A stretch of DNA of 64,000 nt from Calliopum simillimum (GCA_951812925.1 OX638370.1:115706897-115770896), one strand, 5' to 3'; shown: positions 23,184-35,805, counted from the stretch's first letter. Notes: generated from the letters alone by a model not told the origin. Numbers and translations: made by a program.

Positions 23184-23339
23184 ATACTTATAATAAAAAA
23201 AAGATCGATCATATTTCGATAAGTTTAACTTTTTCAAATACTATTCGATACTTTCACACACTTCTTATACAATCTCTTTTTAATGATATTTCTAATACTA
23301 TTCGAGTTAAGTAATGTTTTTGGATATCTGAAGACTTTT

Positions 23340-23860
23340 GTCAATAAGTTTGAATAGTTCTTACTCATTTAATAATTTTTGACTTTTTGTGATACATTTC
23401 GAGAGTTTTTTGAGATTTTTTTCGAAGACTATAGAATTTTTGAATTCCATTTAATGCCTTTTGACTTTTTCTGATACTTCTCGAGAGCTTATTGAGATTT
23501 CCGGTATTTTTTTATTAAGTTTTTTGATACCTTTCGACTTTTTTCGAAGATTCTAGACATTTTGGTATGCATTTAATACCTTTCGACTTTTTCTGTTACT
23601 TTTCGAAGGTTTTTTGATATGCTATCAATTTTGACTATTTAGAATTTTTTGTTAAAACCTGAAGAAGCTGTTAATAAAACCTGTTTAAAAGTTGAAAAAT
23701 TATAAAAAAACCGAATAGGTCTGAAGGTGTCGAAAAATTTGTAAGATATTAAGAACGTTAGAAAAATGTCAAAAAATGTTGAAAATGTCAAAAGTTTTGA
23801 AAAGGTTAAGTTTCGAGTGATTACAGTGAACTTAGTAAATATTTTTTTTTTAAAATACAA
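23340..23860. repeat. Degenerate tandem repeat with TTTCGACTTTTTCTGATAC blocks
   Basis: Near-identical blocks with GACTTTTTGTGATACATTTC, GACTTTTTCTGATACTTCTC and GACTTTTTCTGTTACTTTTC begin near 23380, 23462 and 23582. Each is followed by CGAGAG/CGAAGG and a TTTTTTGA run. Spacing varies (about 82 and 120 bp). From about 23640 to 23810 the motif style changes to short AAAATGTC/GTTGAAAA runs. The ORFs in 23639-23966 are by-products of this composition. Confidence 0.55.
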
Positions 23861-26010
23861 AAAATATCAGAGAACGTGCATAGTCAAAAAATCTCAAAAT
23901 TGCCTTGAAAATACCAAAGTGACTGAGTATCGAACACTTTTATACCAAAAATCCTATACATCATAGCAGGCCCGTGCACACGATGGTTGTTTTGGGAGTT
24001 AAAACCCCCCAGGAAGGTCTTTTACCCATATATAATGGTACAAATTTAGTGTTTCATATAGTGTTCCTCGTTTTTATATATGGAACCCCCCCCCCCAAGA
24101 GCAAATCCTGCACACGGTGCTGCATCATAGTAGACTTTACACTAAACATTAAATGCTATATGTGCATATTTCAAAAGAAGTTCCACGATATTTTCATCCA
24201 AAGCTTGGATACAATACAATGATGCCATGGCGGTGATACCTGAATTGATTGTGCATGAATAATTATTAGCTATTCGTCATTATTATGTGCGGGCTGTGGC
24301 TATATAACATGTGGATGACATGTCTAACATGTCGCTGAACTGACTGACTGACTGACTGACAATTAGTCAGTCGGTATGCCAGTCCTACTATACGCCTCTT
24401 GTTTGGTTACGACAAAGTCTGCTTTTGGTTTTGTCGTCAATTTATGTTGTGTATTTTGTGCGTGTGCATGGGTTTTTGTTGCAATTTGCAATTAAAATTT
24501 CTGAAATTATCAAAATGTCAAAATAACCTCAAAATTGTGGTTTCAAGCAGCGGCATGTCAGCGTTTTTTGTGTGGATTTGTGTAGTATTTCTGAGTGAAA
24601 ATTTCTATGTTCATGTTTTTAATGATTATGTGCGTATGTAATATAATTAAAATTGTCTATGTAAATGTGGTTACAACTGAACATTATGATTTGATTGAAG
24701 TTGGGGCTTGAATTCGAAGAAAAAGTTTTCAAATTAGATTGGATATAAACAAACATTCTACTAAACAAATGAATAAATATGTCAATAAATAAAAAAATAC
24801 ATAAAAATTTTATGAATTATAAGAAAAATAAATCATTTTAAATCAAATTATATATTTAAAAAGTTATATATTGTATTAAATTAGATTTATGATAATTTTT
24901 GAAAAGTTTGTTAATATTTTTGGCATTTTCAAATAAGTTTAAATAAATTTTTTCCATATATTACGTCTTATTACCTTAAGTTGTTAAAATACACAAGCAA
25001 TATGCACATCAATTTGGTATAAATTTAAAATTTTACTACAGGAAATAATGGCTTATAAAGGAAAATATTCACACCATTCAACCAAATGCAAATAAAATAA
25101 CAAATTTGTAGTGCAAAACTTTGCCGACGTACTAAAGAATAATAGAAATGAGTTGTAGATTGAAATACTACCAAATTATAACCAACTCAAAACTGAAAGA
25201 AAATAAAATAAAAATGAACAGACTGTAATATTTGGCCAAAAATGAAGTGGTAATGGAAATAATAATAAAATAAGTAAAATTATTTTCACCATAAAGTTTG
25301 CGCAAAAATTTTTGGTTTTATTGCATACATTGAGAAAATTTTGTTGGTCGAGAATTATAAATAAATTGTTTTTTTGGGGTATAATTAATTTGCTTTTCAT
25401 GCTGTTTTATCTCGAAATTGGAGTCTTTGAGGAAAAATTTTATAAAAGAAATATTGCTTCCTCTTTATTTAATCAAAAGTTATAAGTTAAATATCCATAA
25501 ATGGTTAGGAATATATTTCCACTGATTTTGACACCAAATACGCTTAGAATATTATGGCAAAATTGGTCAACTCGCGCTGGTTTTCTCCATGAGTCATGAT
25601 AAGTTCACTTGAAGCAAATTTATGGTAGTCGAATTGTACAACCGAATTGAAATTGAATTTCTAGGAAACTATTTTTTGTATAGCACAAATAGATTTTGTT
25701 GTTGTTATTATTTCTGTGGTATAAATTTGCATTTTGTGGCGCAAGTGAAAATTTTCAAATTAGTTGGAGAAAAGTTGGTCCTTAATAAATTTTACAAATT
25801 CATTGTTGCTGCAGTTATTGTTATTGTGCTCAAGAGAACTTTTGTTGTTTTTTATAAAAAAAAAATTTGTTGTTTTTTTGTGAGGAAAGTTGTGCATGGT
25901 TTTTGGGCCAACAATTGCAGCATAAAATAACGAAGAAAATATACAGTACGAGCTGCTTAAAGTTTGAAGAAGATTTCTTTCCACATAAAATAAAATCAAA
26001 ATAAATAAAG
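23861..26010. other. Gene-free stretch
   Basis: A C12 run near 24087, a (CTGA)5 run at about 24340-24362, and several short ORFs (23974-24222, 24399-24641, 25176-25400, 25622-26090) with no recognisable domain. No RNA gene recognised. Confidence 0.5.
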
Positions 26011-26013
26011 GAA

Positions 26014-27045
26014 TAAATGCATAATGGAATAAATGAATAAATGAATAAATGAATAAATGAATAAATGAATAAATGAATAAATGAATACATGAATAAATGA
26101 ATAAATGAATAAATGAATAAATGAATAAATGAATAAATGAATAAATGAATAAATGAATAAATGAATAAATGAATAAATGAATAAATGAATAAATGAATAA
26201 ATGAATAAATGAATAAATGAATAAATGAATAAATGAATAAATGAATAAATGAATAAATGAATAAATGAATAAATGAATAAATGAATAAATGAATAAATGA
26301 ATAAATGAATAAATGAATAAATGAATAAATGAATAAATGAATAAATGAATAAATGAATAAATGAATAAATGAATAAATGAATAAATGAATAAATGAATAA
26401 ATGAATAAATGAATAAATGAATAAATGAATAAATGAATAAATGAATAAATGAATAAATGAATAAATGAATAAATGAATAAATGAATAAATGAATAAATGA
26501 ATAAATGAATAAATGAATAAATGAATAAATGAATAAATGAATAAATGAATAAATGAATAAATGAATAAATGAATAAATGAATAAATGAATAAATGAATAA
26601 ATGAATAAATGAATAAATGAATAAATGAATAAATGAATAAATGAATAAATGAATAAATGAATAAATGAATAAATGAATAAATGAATAAATGAATAAATGA
26701 ATAAATGAATAAATGAATAAATGAATAAATGAATAAATGAATAAATGAATAAATGAATAAATGAATAAATGAATAAATGAATAAATGAATAAATGAATAA
26801 ATGAATAAATGAATAAATGAATAAATGAATAAATGAATAAATGAATAAATGAATAAATGAATAAATGAATAAATGAATAAATGAATAAATGAATAAATGA
26901 ATAAATGAATTAATGAAGAAATTAAGAAATTAAGAAATTAAGAAATTAAGAAATTAAGAAATTAAGAAATTAAGAAATTAAGAAATTAAGAAATTAAGAA
27001 ATTAAGAAATGAATAAATGAATAAATCAATAAATGAATTAATTTT
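26014..27045. repeat. 8-bp satellite (AATGAATA)n with an embedded (AAATTAAG)n block
   Basis: From about 26014 to 26910 the sequence is an almost unbroken array of the octamer ATGAATAA, about 110 copies with very few changes (one ATGAATAC near 26084). From about 26916 to 27006 the octamer switches to AAATTAAG (about 11 copies), then returns to ATGAATAA to about 27040. Each octamer contains TGA and TAA, so the array is closed in most frames. Confidence 0.97.
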
Positions 27046-28628
27046 TCGAATTTCTAATTTTCTCTCCTTCTTTAAAATCTTAAATTTTTTGCTAGTTAAC
27101 TGGAAATCCTTTTTTTTGGCCCAAATCGCTCAATAATAAGAATGCACCACTTGGTCAAAATTTCCTCACAATTTTTTGAGAAATCTCTTTTCTCTCCTTA
27201 CTTTACTAATTCTCTATATTTCGTTGTAAATGTTTAAAATTTACCTAAATGCGGTTAAGTTAAAACTTTGATGAGGTCTTATCTGGCAAGCGGGCAGAAA
27301 ACAATAAAATCTAGCTGAAGTTACTTGTAGTATGTGGTGCTTGCTTTCTGCCTCTCTCTCTCACTTTAAGTAACTCCCAATACATTTTCAAGGAATTATA
27401 CTGCTACTCTTTGCAGTCTCGCAAATAAAATGTGTTACTTTACGGTCCTTTTGAAGCACTTGCGGCGATTTATGTAAATGCATATTGTCTATCTCTTTCT
27501 ATCCATTTTAAGTTTTTTACCCCCTTTTAGCATTTTTCAAACAAAAGTTTTGAGTGGATTGCTACCAGAGAGTTTTCATTTGTTATTTGTGATTTTGTAT
27601 GTAAATTATGTTTTTGCTGAGTTTCTGGCGGTGAGCTTTTCGAAATGTGTTGATGTGCAACTGCATAATTTGCATTGTTGAAATGGCAAGGAGGGAAAGT
27701 TGCCTTTGAAAATATGGTTTTTCTTGTGCCGAGAAAAAAGTGCTAAAAACTGGGCTTGCAATTTTTTGAAGAGTCGGAGTTTTTATTAAATTAAGAAATC
27801 TTTTAATTCATTACTTCTAGTATAAAATTGTTCAATTTTCGAAGTTTATGAAAGAAAATAATATAATAATGGTGCTTTAAGTGAATATATGTTATTTAAC
27901 TCTTGAAATTGCCCAAAAAATTTAATAATTAGTTTGGCTGCTCCACACAAATTGTCTTAAGAAAATCACAAAATTTTGAAGCACTCGCACACAGAAATCA
28001 AAGTAACAACCCTTGCATAAAAATTCTCAATAAATCCACTTAAATTGAGTGCTTAACAAATTATTAACTTTACACCCAATGAACCAAAGAAATAACTTCT
28101 TCTTCTCCATTGTGTCCTTTAAAATTTGCACCACACACAGCACATGCTCATGAATTTCACAGTGCCACAAGTACGAGCAACACAAAATGTGGCAATACCA
28201 TGACGTTGTGTTATGCCCCATCGTCATGCAAGAAAATGAGCATTAATTATAAATTCCTCTGCCTGAGTTGGCACCAGGCTGTTTGCCAACAACTACCCTG
28301 CCTGTCAGACAGCCTGCCTTCTGCAAGTCTTGCTACTCATCGTCGTTGGTTGATCAGTCAATGAAGTAGCAAAAATTAATGCGGAAATTTTGGGGTGGAA
28401 ATTTCTTATATTGCTTGAGGAGGAGGAGGCGAAGGTGTGCACACAAGTTTCGCAAGGCGCGCGTTAAATTGAAATTAATTTATCAGCAAAAACTTTCTTT
28501 GTCAACAGTTGTGGTGGTAGTGTGTGCATTGGGTTAGTATGTGGTTTTAAGTATGGTGCTGTGCCATAAAGTACGCTTTGGAAAAGTCAACTTATTTATA
28601 GTGAAAACTTGGAGTTTATTTTGTCTAT
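27046..28628. other. Gene-free stretch
   Basis: Short ORFs at 27478-27681 (plus), 28027-28227 (minus) and 28110-28364 (plus) have no recognisable domains. No RNA gene or repeat recognised. Confidence 0.5.
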
Positions 28629-28630
28629 AT

Positions 28631-29020
28631 TCATGTTCATGTTCATGTTCATGTTCATGTTCATGTTCATGTTCATGTTCATGTTCATGTTCATGTTCAT
28701 GTTCATGTTCATGTTCATGTTCATGTTCATGTTCATGTTCATGTTCATGTTCATGTTCATGTTCATGTTCATGTTCATGTTCATGTTCATGTTCATGTTC
28801 ATGTTCATGTTCATGTTCATGTTCATGTTCATGTTCATGTTCATGTTCATGTTCATGTTCATGTTCATGTTCATGTTCATGTTCATGTTCATGTTCATGT
28901 TCATGTTCATGTTCATGTTCATGTTCATGTTCATGTTCATGTTCATGTTCATGTTCATGTTCATGTTCATGTTCATGTTCATGTTCATGTTCATGTTCAC
29001 GTTCATGTTCATGTTCATAA
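28631..29020. repeat. 6-bp satellite (TTCATG)n
   Basis: About 64 copies of TTCATG with a single base change (TTCACG near 28994) and three altered copies at the right edge (TTCATA, TTCATC). Because the unit is a multiple of three without stop codons in most frames, it opens long frames on both strands that spell dipeptide repeats (Glu-His and Asn-Met on the minus strand, Ser-Cys and Phe-Met on the plus strand). These frames are artefacts of the array. Confidence 0.97.
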
Positions 29021-29828
29021 TGTTCATCTTCATCTTCATAATTTGCATAATTTTTGACATGTTTTCTATCCTTTCTCCAAATTTTTTTTTTAGAAACACC
29101 TTTAATTAGGGTGTAAAAATTGCCAAAATATTTTTTTTTTTTTTTTTTTTTTTGCAAAACGCTGTCAAGTTGCCACTTTATCTTGTGGCTATGTCTTATT
29201 TGATTTCATCATTTACGACAACGTATTCATATTCCTTTGATATTTACCGCCACATGTTATTGGCAACATTCCTCTTATCTTTGTTGTTGTTGCTGTTGTT
29301 GTTATTGTCGCTGTTGCTGCTGTTGTCGCTGATGTTAACAAGTAGTTTTCGCTTGATTTAGTTTTTGTTTTCATTTTTACTCATTTAATATTTGAGCTTA
29401 ATATGACAGCAATTTCAAATAACTAATGATTTGTTATGGTTGATGATGGCAATTAAAATGCTCACATTTATTTGCTGTTCAATTAACGACTGCATTTCAC
29501 AAATTGTTTTTTATTTTTGTTTTCTATTTACAAACAAATTAGTATTTTATGATTCATATTATTTACTAATTTTGTATTAATAGTTAGAGGTGTTGTGAGA
29601 TCTATCTGTTTAAAATAATCATGTTGTTGCTCATTTGTATTTTCGTATACTTAGAATTGTTTTTTAGAAATTGATCTATATTATTTTCTGATTTCCTTAA
29701 AACACGTTCAATTCTATTGATCTTTTTGGAAAAAAATTCTGAAATATCGTATCAAATATACGACTCTTCATCTAAGGAAAATAGTTATACTGAATGACTG
29801 AAAAGAAAGCAGCAGTCATCAATATTCA
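29021..29828. other. Gene-free stretch
   Basis: T24 run at about 29131-29153 and a TTGTTGTTGCTG run at about 29281-29330. No gene recognised. Confidence 0.5.
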
Positions 29829-29835
29829 TTAATGT

Positions 29836-30303
29836 TTATGAGCTTGCCCTTATCGTAACGGGTCCGCCAAACAACTTTTTTTTTTGAAATAACTTTTTTT
29901 TTTTTTTGAGTGTAGATTCGGCTGTGTGGCACGTAGCGCCGTTCTGTTGAAACCAAATGTTGCCAATATCCTCTTCTTCAATTTTTGTGTACAAAAATTC
30001 GTTCAACATGGCCCGATAACGATCGCCATTGACTGTAACGGCCACTCCGAAGAAAAATTGCACAATTATGCCTCTGGACCAAAATCCGCACCAAACAGTG
30101 ACTCGTTTTGGGTGCAGCGGCTTTTCAATGTATGCGTGCGGGTTTTTTGTGCCCCAAATGCGACAATCTTGCTTGTTTACATACTTGCCAAGATCAAAAT
30201 GAGCTTCATCTGAAAAGATGATTTTTTTGGCAAAATCGGTATCTTCTGCAAGTCGATCGCAGGCCCACTTAGCAAAGCGTTGTTCAAACGTATACATAGC
30301 CAT
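29836..30303 (-). pseudogene. mariner transposase remnant, internal deletion and mutated catalytic residue
   Basis: The 155-residue frame begins MAMYTFEQR, the usual start of this transposase type, and jumps directly to FAKWACDRLAED, which normally lies some 150-170 residues further on. The whole helix-turn-helix region is thus deleted in frame. The catalytic core follows: D32 in FSDEAHF, then VNKQDCRIWGT, HPKRVTVWCGFW and WFQQNGATCHTAE. The second catalytic aspartate is replaced by asparagine (N121; AAC instead of GAC). A few residues are also missing after FFF (about position 85). After residue 130 the frame runs into lysine codons from poly(A) and unrelated sequence, so the third catalytic acid is lost. 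The gene is dead three times over. Close similarity of the remaining core to mariner-type DDD transposases is from family knowledge. Confidence 0.88.
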
Positions 30304-30417
30304 ATTCGTTTAGCGGAAGGATAAAACTAATTATCTGTCAAATCAGACATTAACTAAGTGTTACTATTCACGAAATAAGCACTAGTTAAAAAAAACAGAT
30401 AGATGGCGAACCCTGTA
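29836..30417 (-). mobile_element. Internally deleted mariner-type transposon
   Basis: On the minus strand the element begins with CAGGGTTCGCCATCTATCTG (positions 30415 down to 30396), directly after a TA at 30416-30417. About 90 bp of leader follows and then the transposase start at 30303. The other end, with its inverted repeat, is not present near 29830, where sequence similarity to a transposase stops in poly(A)-rich DNA. Confidence 0.8.
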
Positions 30418-33320
30418 TATTACTCATTTGATTAAGAGCTAACAGTGACAATTATTGATATTTGCAGTCACACTTTGATTGTCACTGATGATTACTAATC
30501 ATTGTTAAATAACTCAAGCGGCAATCTTATTGTAAAATTCTGCTATTTGTTAATAGTTAACAAATTTGTTTTTACTGGAAACAAGTATTTATTTGAAACA
30601 AACACTCACTTGTTAATATTTAGCAAATCGAGTAATTCTCAAAAGAAATTCCTCTTCATTTACTTCGCTCTATCAATGAGTTATTTATCAATTTTAGAGA
30701 GAGCAGCTGATTTAAATCTTATTATAAGTATACTACTTAATTAAATTTTGTGATTGAATTATGTTACCAAATATCAATTGAAGGCCACTTCATAATAAAT
30801 TACATAAATAATGAAAAACAGACATTTGAAAAAATTTTGCGATTTAACATCTAAATAAGTAGCATAATTTTTCAGTTTATTGTCAAATAATAAATCTGAA
30901 AAAAAGATTTATTGCCGCAATTTATACCCATATAAGCAAACATTTTGGATATAATTCAACCATCCCTCCGCTCGCTTATCCTTCAAGTCACCACTACCAA
31001 GTGAATTTATGCTCACAATCATAGTTTTTGTTTGCAATTTTGCGTAAGGTGCGGTACGGCATGGACATGTAATTTTCATCCCCCTGGCCCCTCTCTATCC
31101 CTCCAATTCAATTATTATTGCTGTTGTGATATTTTTCTTATTTTTTTTTTTTTCGTTTGTGTGTCACAACTCGACAGATGACAATGACAGATAACCATTT
31201 TGGATTTGTTTGTTTGTCTGTTGCCATTAAATCGGCGGCATCGGCTGCTGTGGTTATTCATTTTGTTGTCATTTTTGTCAAATGTTTTATTTGTTTTTGC
31301 TGTTGTTGTTGTTTTTATTGTGCATGCATAAATGCGCAAACACATTGAATTTAATTCATGCAAAATTGTTGGTTTCAATTTAATTTTTCAATGATTTCAT
31401 GACATTTTTTTGCGCACAATACACACAATACTGAGAGAGCATATTGACAGTAACGAAATTGCTACTAAATTTTGTGTTGTTTTTGTTGTTATTGTTATTA
31501 TTTTTTATTATTGTTGTTTATTAATGTCACAAATTGCAAACAATTTATTGTGACAAACTGTGACTTTTTCGGTGTAAATACCTACTCGTATAATACAGAA
31601 AAAAGTTTATTTTTTTGTATTACAAACGCACTGTCATTAAAGTTTTTGGTTGTCATTTTGACAGTTGTGAAGGTATGCGTCATATTTTGGAAAAATTCTT
31701 TAACGTCCTTATACTCCAGATTTGCATGACTTTTCTTAAATAGATATATATTTCGATTAATACGGGACAATGATTTTAGAAATTTTCGCATTTGGTTCCA
31801 TCTTGTGTCAAAATTTGGTACCTCTAGCTTGAAAGTCTTAAAGTCTTCTGTAAAACAGTTTGGAAAACCAGTTTTTCTCACTACAACTTCTCAGGGGTAA
31901 ATTTAGACCACCAGCCGAAGCAATTTTTTGTCTTGGCATCGTCTATCACCTCCAGAAGCTTCGTAGCCTTATCGTTTACATCCTTTATATTAACAGACTA
32001 AGGAAAACCTCACATAAAATACATTTTTCATTTCATTTTTAAATGAAATACTTAAATTTTTATTATTAAAAGTTATGCCACCTAAATGATATAAAGTAGC
32101 ATGCATATTTTATCCCACAAGGGAGAAACATTGTCTCTTGGCGTCCAAATGATGACGGAGATATATGAATGCATGAACCTACTCCTTGTGCCATAATAAT
32201 ATTTGCGAAGAAGAAAAAAAATTAATGTTTTTGTTGTTAACCGTTTATCATGCTTTTTAACAACCACTCCTCAAATATTTTTTTTTTTTCTTTTTTTATT
32301 AATATGGCAACACTTTTGTGCTAAACTGAATTGGGGGGAACATAAAAAACAAGAAGTGTGGAAAATTGTGCACGTTACAACATCACAACACAGAAATACA
32401 TACGCACTACTTGAACTTAGCGATGTGTGAGTATATGTGTGTATTTTTGTATTACATGCACAGAAAAAAAAGGATAAAAGTAAAACTCTTACGCTGATAT
32501 GGGTGCCACACAGCCCATGATAGATGCTTTGCGCCACCATGCCAACGACACTGCCACACTCGTACACACATACACTAGCAAGAAAAATAAATAAACAGCA
32601 TGTGTATTTAAAAGCTTATTCAAGGATTAAAGCGAATTAAGCGCGAGTCAGGGCTGGAAGGCTGGCAAGCACAATGCAGGGGTGGGCGCGCAGTATTATT
32701 TTTGTTATTTGTTGCTACAGCAACAACATTAAACCACAAAATTTTCAAAATCCTTGGCATGTGTTGTGCTGTTGTTGGCATTTTAATGGCATTGTGTTTG
32801 TGTGTGCGTAAGGAGTGTAAGGATTTTATATAGGAACACACACACTACGTATGTATGTGACAGAAATAAAAATATTTATTTACGTTACTAAACGAAAGAA
32901 GCAGAAGAAGATGTTGACAAATTTGGAATGGGCGAGAATTCATAAGGATATTAAGTGAGCAAACAACAACAACAACAACAAAAGTTAGAAAGTGGCAAAT
33001 AAGAGTGGTAACAATATTTTTGCAACTGTTGGCAGCACAATTAAGTTTTTTGTGTGTCGTAAAACCAAAGAGCATCAACAATAACAACAAAAACTACTTA
33101 ATAATAATAACAGCAATATGGCAGCAATGAAAATACGTCGTACACTGTAAACTTTAAGTGGTTGCAACTATCAGAATGTTGCCGTTCGTAGATAAAACAA
33201 AATTTAATCGGCAACATTGTTGGCGTTCTATTTCAGTGCTTAGCTAATTATATGAAGTTTAATGAATTTTCTTATCAATTTTGTGAGCTTATGTTTTGTG
33301 TTAATAAAAAAACAGCAAAA
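30418..33320. other. Gene-free stretch
   Basis: Several short ORFs (30502-30744, 31115-31378, 31472-31729, 31582-31881, 32203-32567, 32620-33090) without recognisable domains; the glutamine/asparagine and leucine/valine-rich ones are driven by (CAA)n-type triplets. No RNA gene or transposon end recognised. Confidence 0.5.
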
Positions 33321-33614
33321 AACTACCCTGTAGGACGTACGGAGTCAATTGTCTGAATAGTCCAATCTTTGGTCTAGTTATTTTGTAAGTAGTCCATAAT
33401 GGACTACACTTAAAACTAGAAAAAAATTCAGTTAAATAATCAAATGTATCAAAAATAGTCCAAATGTAATGCAAAGCCAGGCAATTGTATTAAAAATGGT
33501 ACCAATGTAATGTACAATTCGCCATTATTACCAAAAGTGGTCCAATTGTGTATCGATTATACTCATAACATTACTGACTACGTACTGTTTGGCAGTTCAA
33601 AGATTGTGAAGAAA

Positions 33615-33692
33615 AGCAAAAGATAGTGTATCGGTCTAATGAATTGCAGCGCTGCGTGCAGAGACCCGGGTTCAAATCCTACGCTCGCTGAT
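33615..33692 (+). pseudogene. tRNA-like segment inside the TIR element
   Basis: TAGTGTATCGG (33624-33634) resembles box A and GGTTCAAATCC (33669-33679) is a good box B; their starts are 45 bp apart, the normal tRNA distance. The acceptor halves do not pair, so this is not a working tRNA. It may be a Pol III promoter relic or a tRNA-derived SINE head captured by the element. Confidence 0.45.
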
Positions 33693-33799
33693 TTTTAGTT
33701 CCAATTTTTAAATTTCTATTAATTTGTACACAATTTGTCTGTAGAACAGAAAATGAAACATATGACCAACACAGCCGATGTATCAAATAATAAAAAATG

Positions 33800-33885
33800 T
33801 TCATCCACACTGAAATTCAAACCCGGAACACATTGCTCAGAAATATTTATATAACAAACTCATAAGCGCATTAGTCTATGAAACC
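33800..33885 (-). pseudogene. Second tRNA-like segment, opposite strand
   Basis: On the minus strand TAGACTAATGCG (33878-33867) and GGTTTGAATTTC (33823-33812) stand in the places of box A and box B, 55 bp apart. In copy 1 the same segment keeps better boxes. Stem pairing is poor. Confidence 0.4.
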
Positions 33886-34179
33886 TTTTGACATTTTTGT
33901 GTACAATTTGAATTTCAAATTAAGTTTGTTGAAATTTATAACTAAAATAAAAAACAAATTCGCCTTTTTCTGGTCCAAATGTAGTGCATAAGGAGACAAT
34001 TGACCTTTTTCTGGTCCGATTGTAACGCATAAAGGGACAATTGGTTACGCCCAATGATAAACAATATAAAACGTAAAAAGAAATTTATATGTGATGAGAC
34101 CAGAATTCGGATTAGACGGTTTCCCCGTGGAATATGTAGTTGCAAACTAGTTTTGGCAGAGTCCGTGGTCCTGCAGGGT

Positions 34180-35510
34180 TGGGATGCACCGGTGATGAAA
34201 GCGGTCAATTTCGAGTGTCTCGAAATTTTGTACTGGTCCTCAGAGTTTCGGTATTTTTCAATATTGGCATAATGAAATATCATTTTCTTCACACAATTAC
34301 ACTTAGAATGCTACACTTTTTTGAAAATACATATAATTCTTCTTCTGAAGTTCTATATTCTTTTTCATTCTTAATCTAAACAACCATCAAAACTCCCTCT
34401 TAAAAATTATACCTTTTCGATAATATGCAGATTATGCACAAACGTATAATTGTGATTACACTTTATACATCCCTTACTGTTGCTAAGTACCTGCCAACAA
34501 GAAAATAAAAAATCAAATTCACTTTTCTTTCAACAACAACATTGAAAACGTTTAATCCCTTGAGCCTGATTATACACAACGTATACAAAATTTGAAAGCG
34601 CAGCGACGTGCTCTCAAGGAAAAGGAAAAAACCAGCGCTTTTATAACTTTTTATTAAAAAAAAAAAAACACAATATGTATGCGTGGAAGAAAAGCACAAA
34701 AATTGCTTTACTTCACTTTGCATGCTAATTTTCTATTCAAATCCTAATTAACATAAATTTTGTAGCGCTATTGAAGCGTTTTTTTCTTATAGTTCCTTCC
34801 TACAAGCTGGCTGCATGCAGCAGTGTCACCCATTCATCCACCCGCCGTTGAACTAAAAATTTTTGTGTTGCACAACCACACCATTTGGCCATTAAGCGCA
34901 GAAAAAAAAAGAAGAAGGAAAAAAAAACTTCTGCTCCATCTACTTTTTAAAGTTGGACGAAATGCAAATACCCCCCCCCTCCCCCTCTAAAAGCGTGAAT
35001 TGAAAATGAGCAAAACTTGCCAAGTTTTAGTGAAAAATCCAAAAAGAAAATTTAAAAAAAAAATTAAATGAAAAAGGAAAGAACAAAAAACAAAAAAGCA
35101 ATGGCGAGCATCCACAACAAAATTCTAGACAAGTAGACAACATTGTTGTTGTTGCAAGCACATTGAGTGCGCTTATGATTTGTTGCAACAGCAGTAGCAC
35201 AGTGGTGGCAACAGCAGCAGTCAGTCAGTCAGTGCAGCCAACATGATAACAAAAATGAAGTGCAAAAGAATATTACGAAAAAATAACAAATTCCTTTTTT
35301 CTGGCATATTTTCTACGACGTTGTGCTAAAAAACTTTTGTTGCTGCTGTTGTTGAATGGTAGCAACAGCAAAAAATGCAAGCATATTGTTGCTGTTGTTG
35401 TTGTTTTTATACATTTTCATCATTTGCTACTGTATTTATATTACTTTTTTCCCCATATCATATTTTGTTTCATTATTTGCTTGTTGTTTAATTTTTTTAA
35501 GGACTATATT
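34180..35510. other. Gene-free stretch
   Basis: C-rich run near 34971-34986, (GTCA)n near 35219-35234 and GTTGTTG runs. Short ORFs (34463-34723 and others) without recognisable domains. Confidence 0.5.
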
Positions 35511-35514
35511 TTTA

Positions 35515-35805
35515 TGGTGATTATCAAAAATATCCGGAAAAAAAACATCCAAAAATTAAAGCATCCAAAAATTAAAACATCCAAAAATAAAAACATCAAA
35601 AAATAAAAACATCCAAAACAAAAACGTCCAAAAATAAAACCATCGAAAAATAAATACATCCAAAAAAACATCCAATGAAAATATCCAAAAATAAAAACAT
35701 CCAAAAATAGAAACATCCAAAAAAACATTCAATTAAAATATCCAAAAATACAAACATTCAAAAATAAAAACATCCAATAAAAAAAATTTCCATTAAAAAA
35801 ATGTT
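35515..35805. repeat. Minisatellite of AAACATCCAAAAATAA units, second copy
   Basis: About 15-17 irregular copies of a 16-18 bp unit (AAAACATCCAAAAATAAA). It begins with TGGTGATTATCAAAAATATC, the reverse complement of the right edge of the array at 1125-1455. Here the array runs in one orientation only. The ORF at 35504-35728 (minus) is the array read as F/L/G/W-rich peptide. Confidence 0.8.

Larger units (their letters stand above)
33325..34179 (+). mobile_element. Copy 2 of the TIR element, apparently complete (about 855 bp)
   Basis: The left end at 33325 reads ACCCTGTAGGACGTACGGAG and the right end, read inward on the minus strand from 34179, reads ACCCTGCAGGACCACGGACT. This gives imperfect terminal inverted repeats of about 20 bp. 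Internal blocks match copy 1 (14142-14874) in reverse orientation almost throughout. Two Pol III-like box A/box B segments face each other inside (33615-33692 plus; about 33800-33885 minus). There is no transposase ORF, so it would be non-autonomous. No clear target-site duplication was seen, and the superfamily is unknown. Confidence 0.7.

Noticed and set aside
28534..29157. Frames of 159-207 codons on both strands across the (TTCATG)n array
   Set aside because: They exist only because a stop-free hexamer is read in frame; no domain or codon pattern outside the array.
31582..31881. 99-codon minus-strand ORF
   Set aside because: No recognisable motif, no partner exon or element ends nearby.
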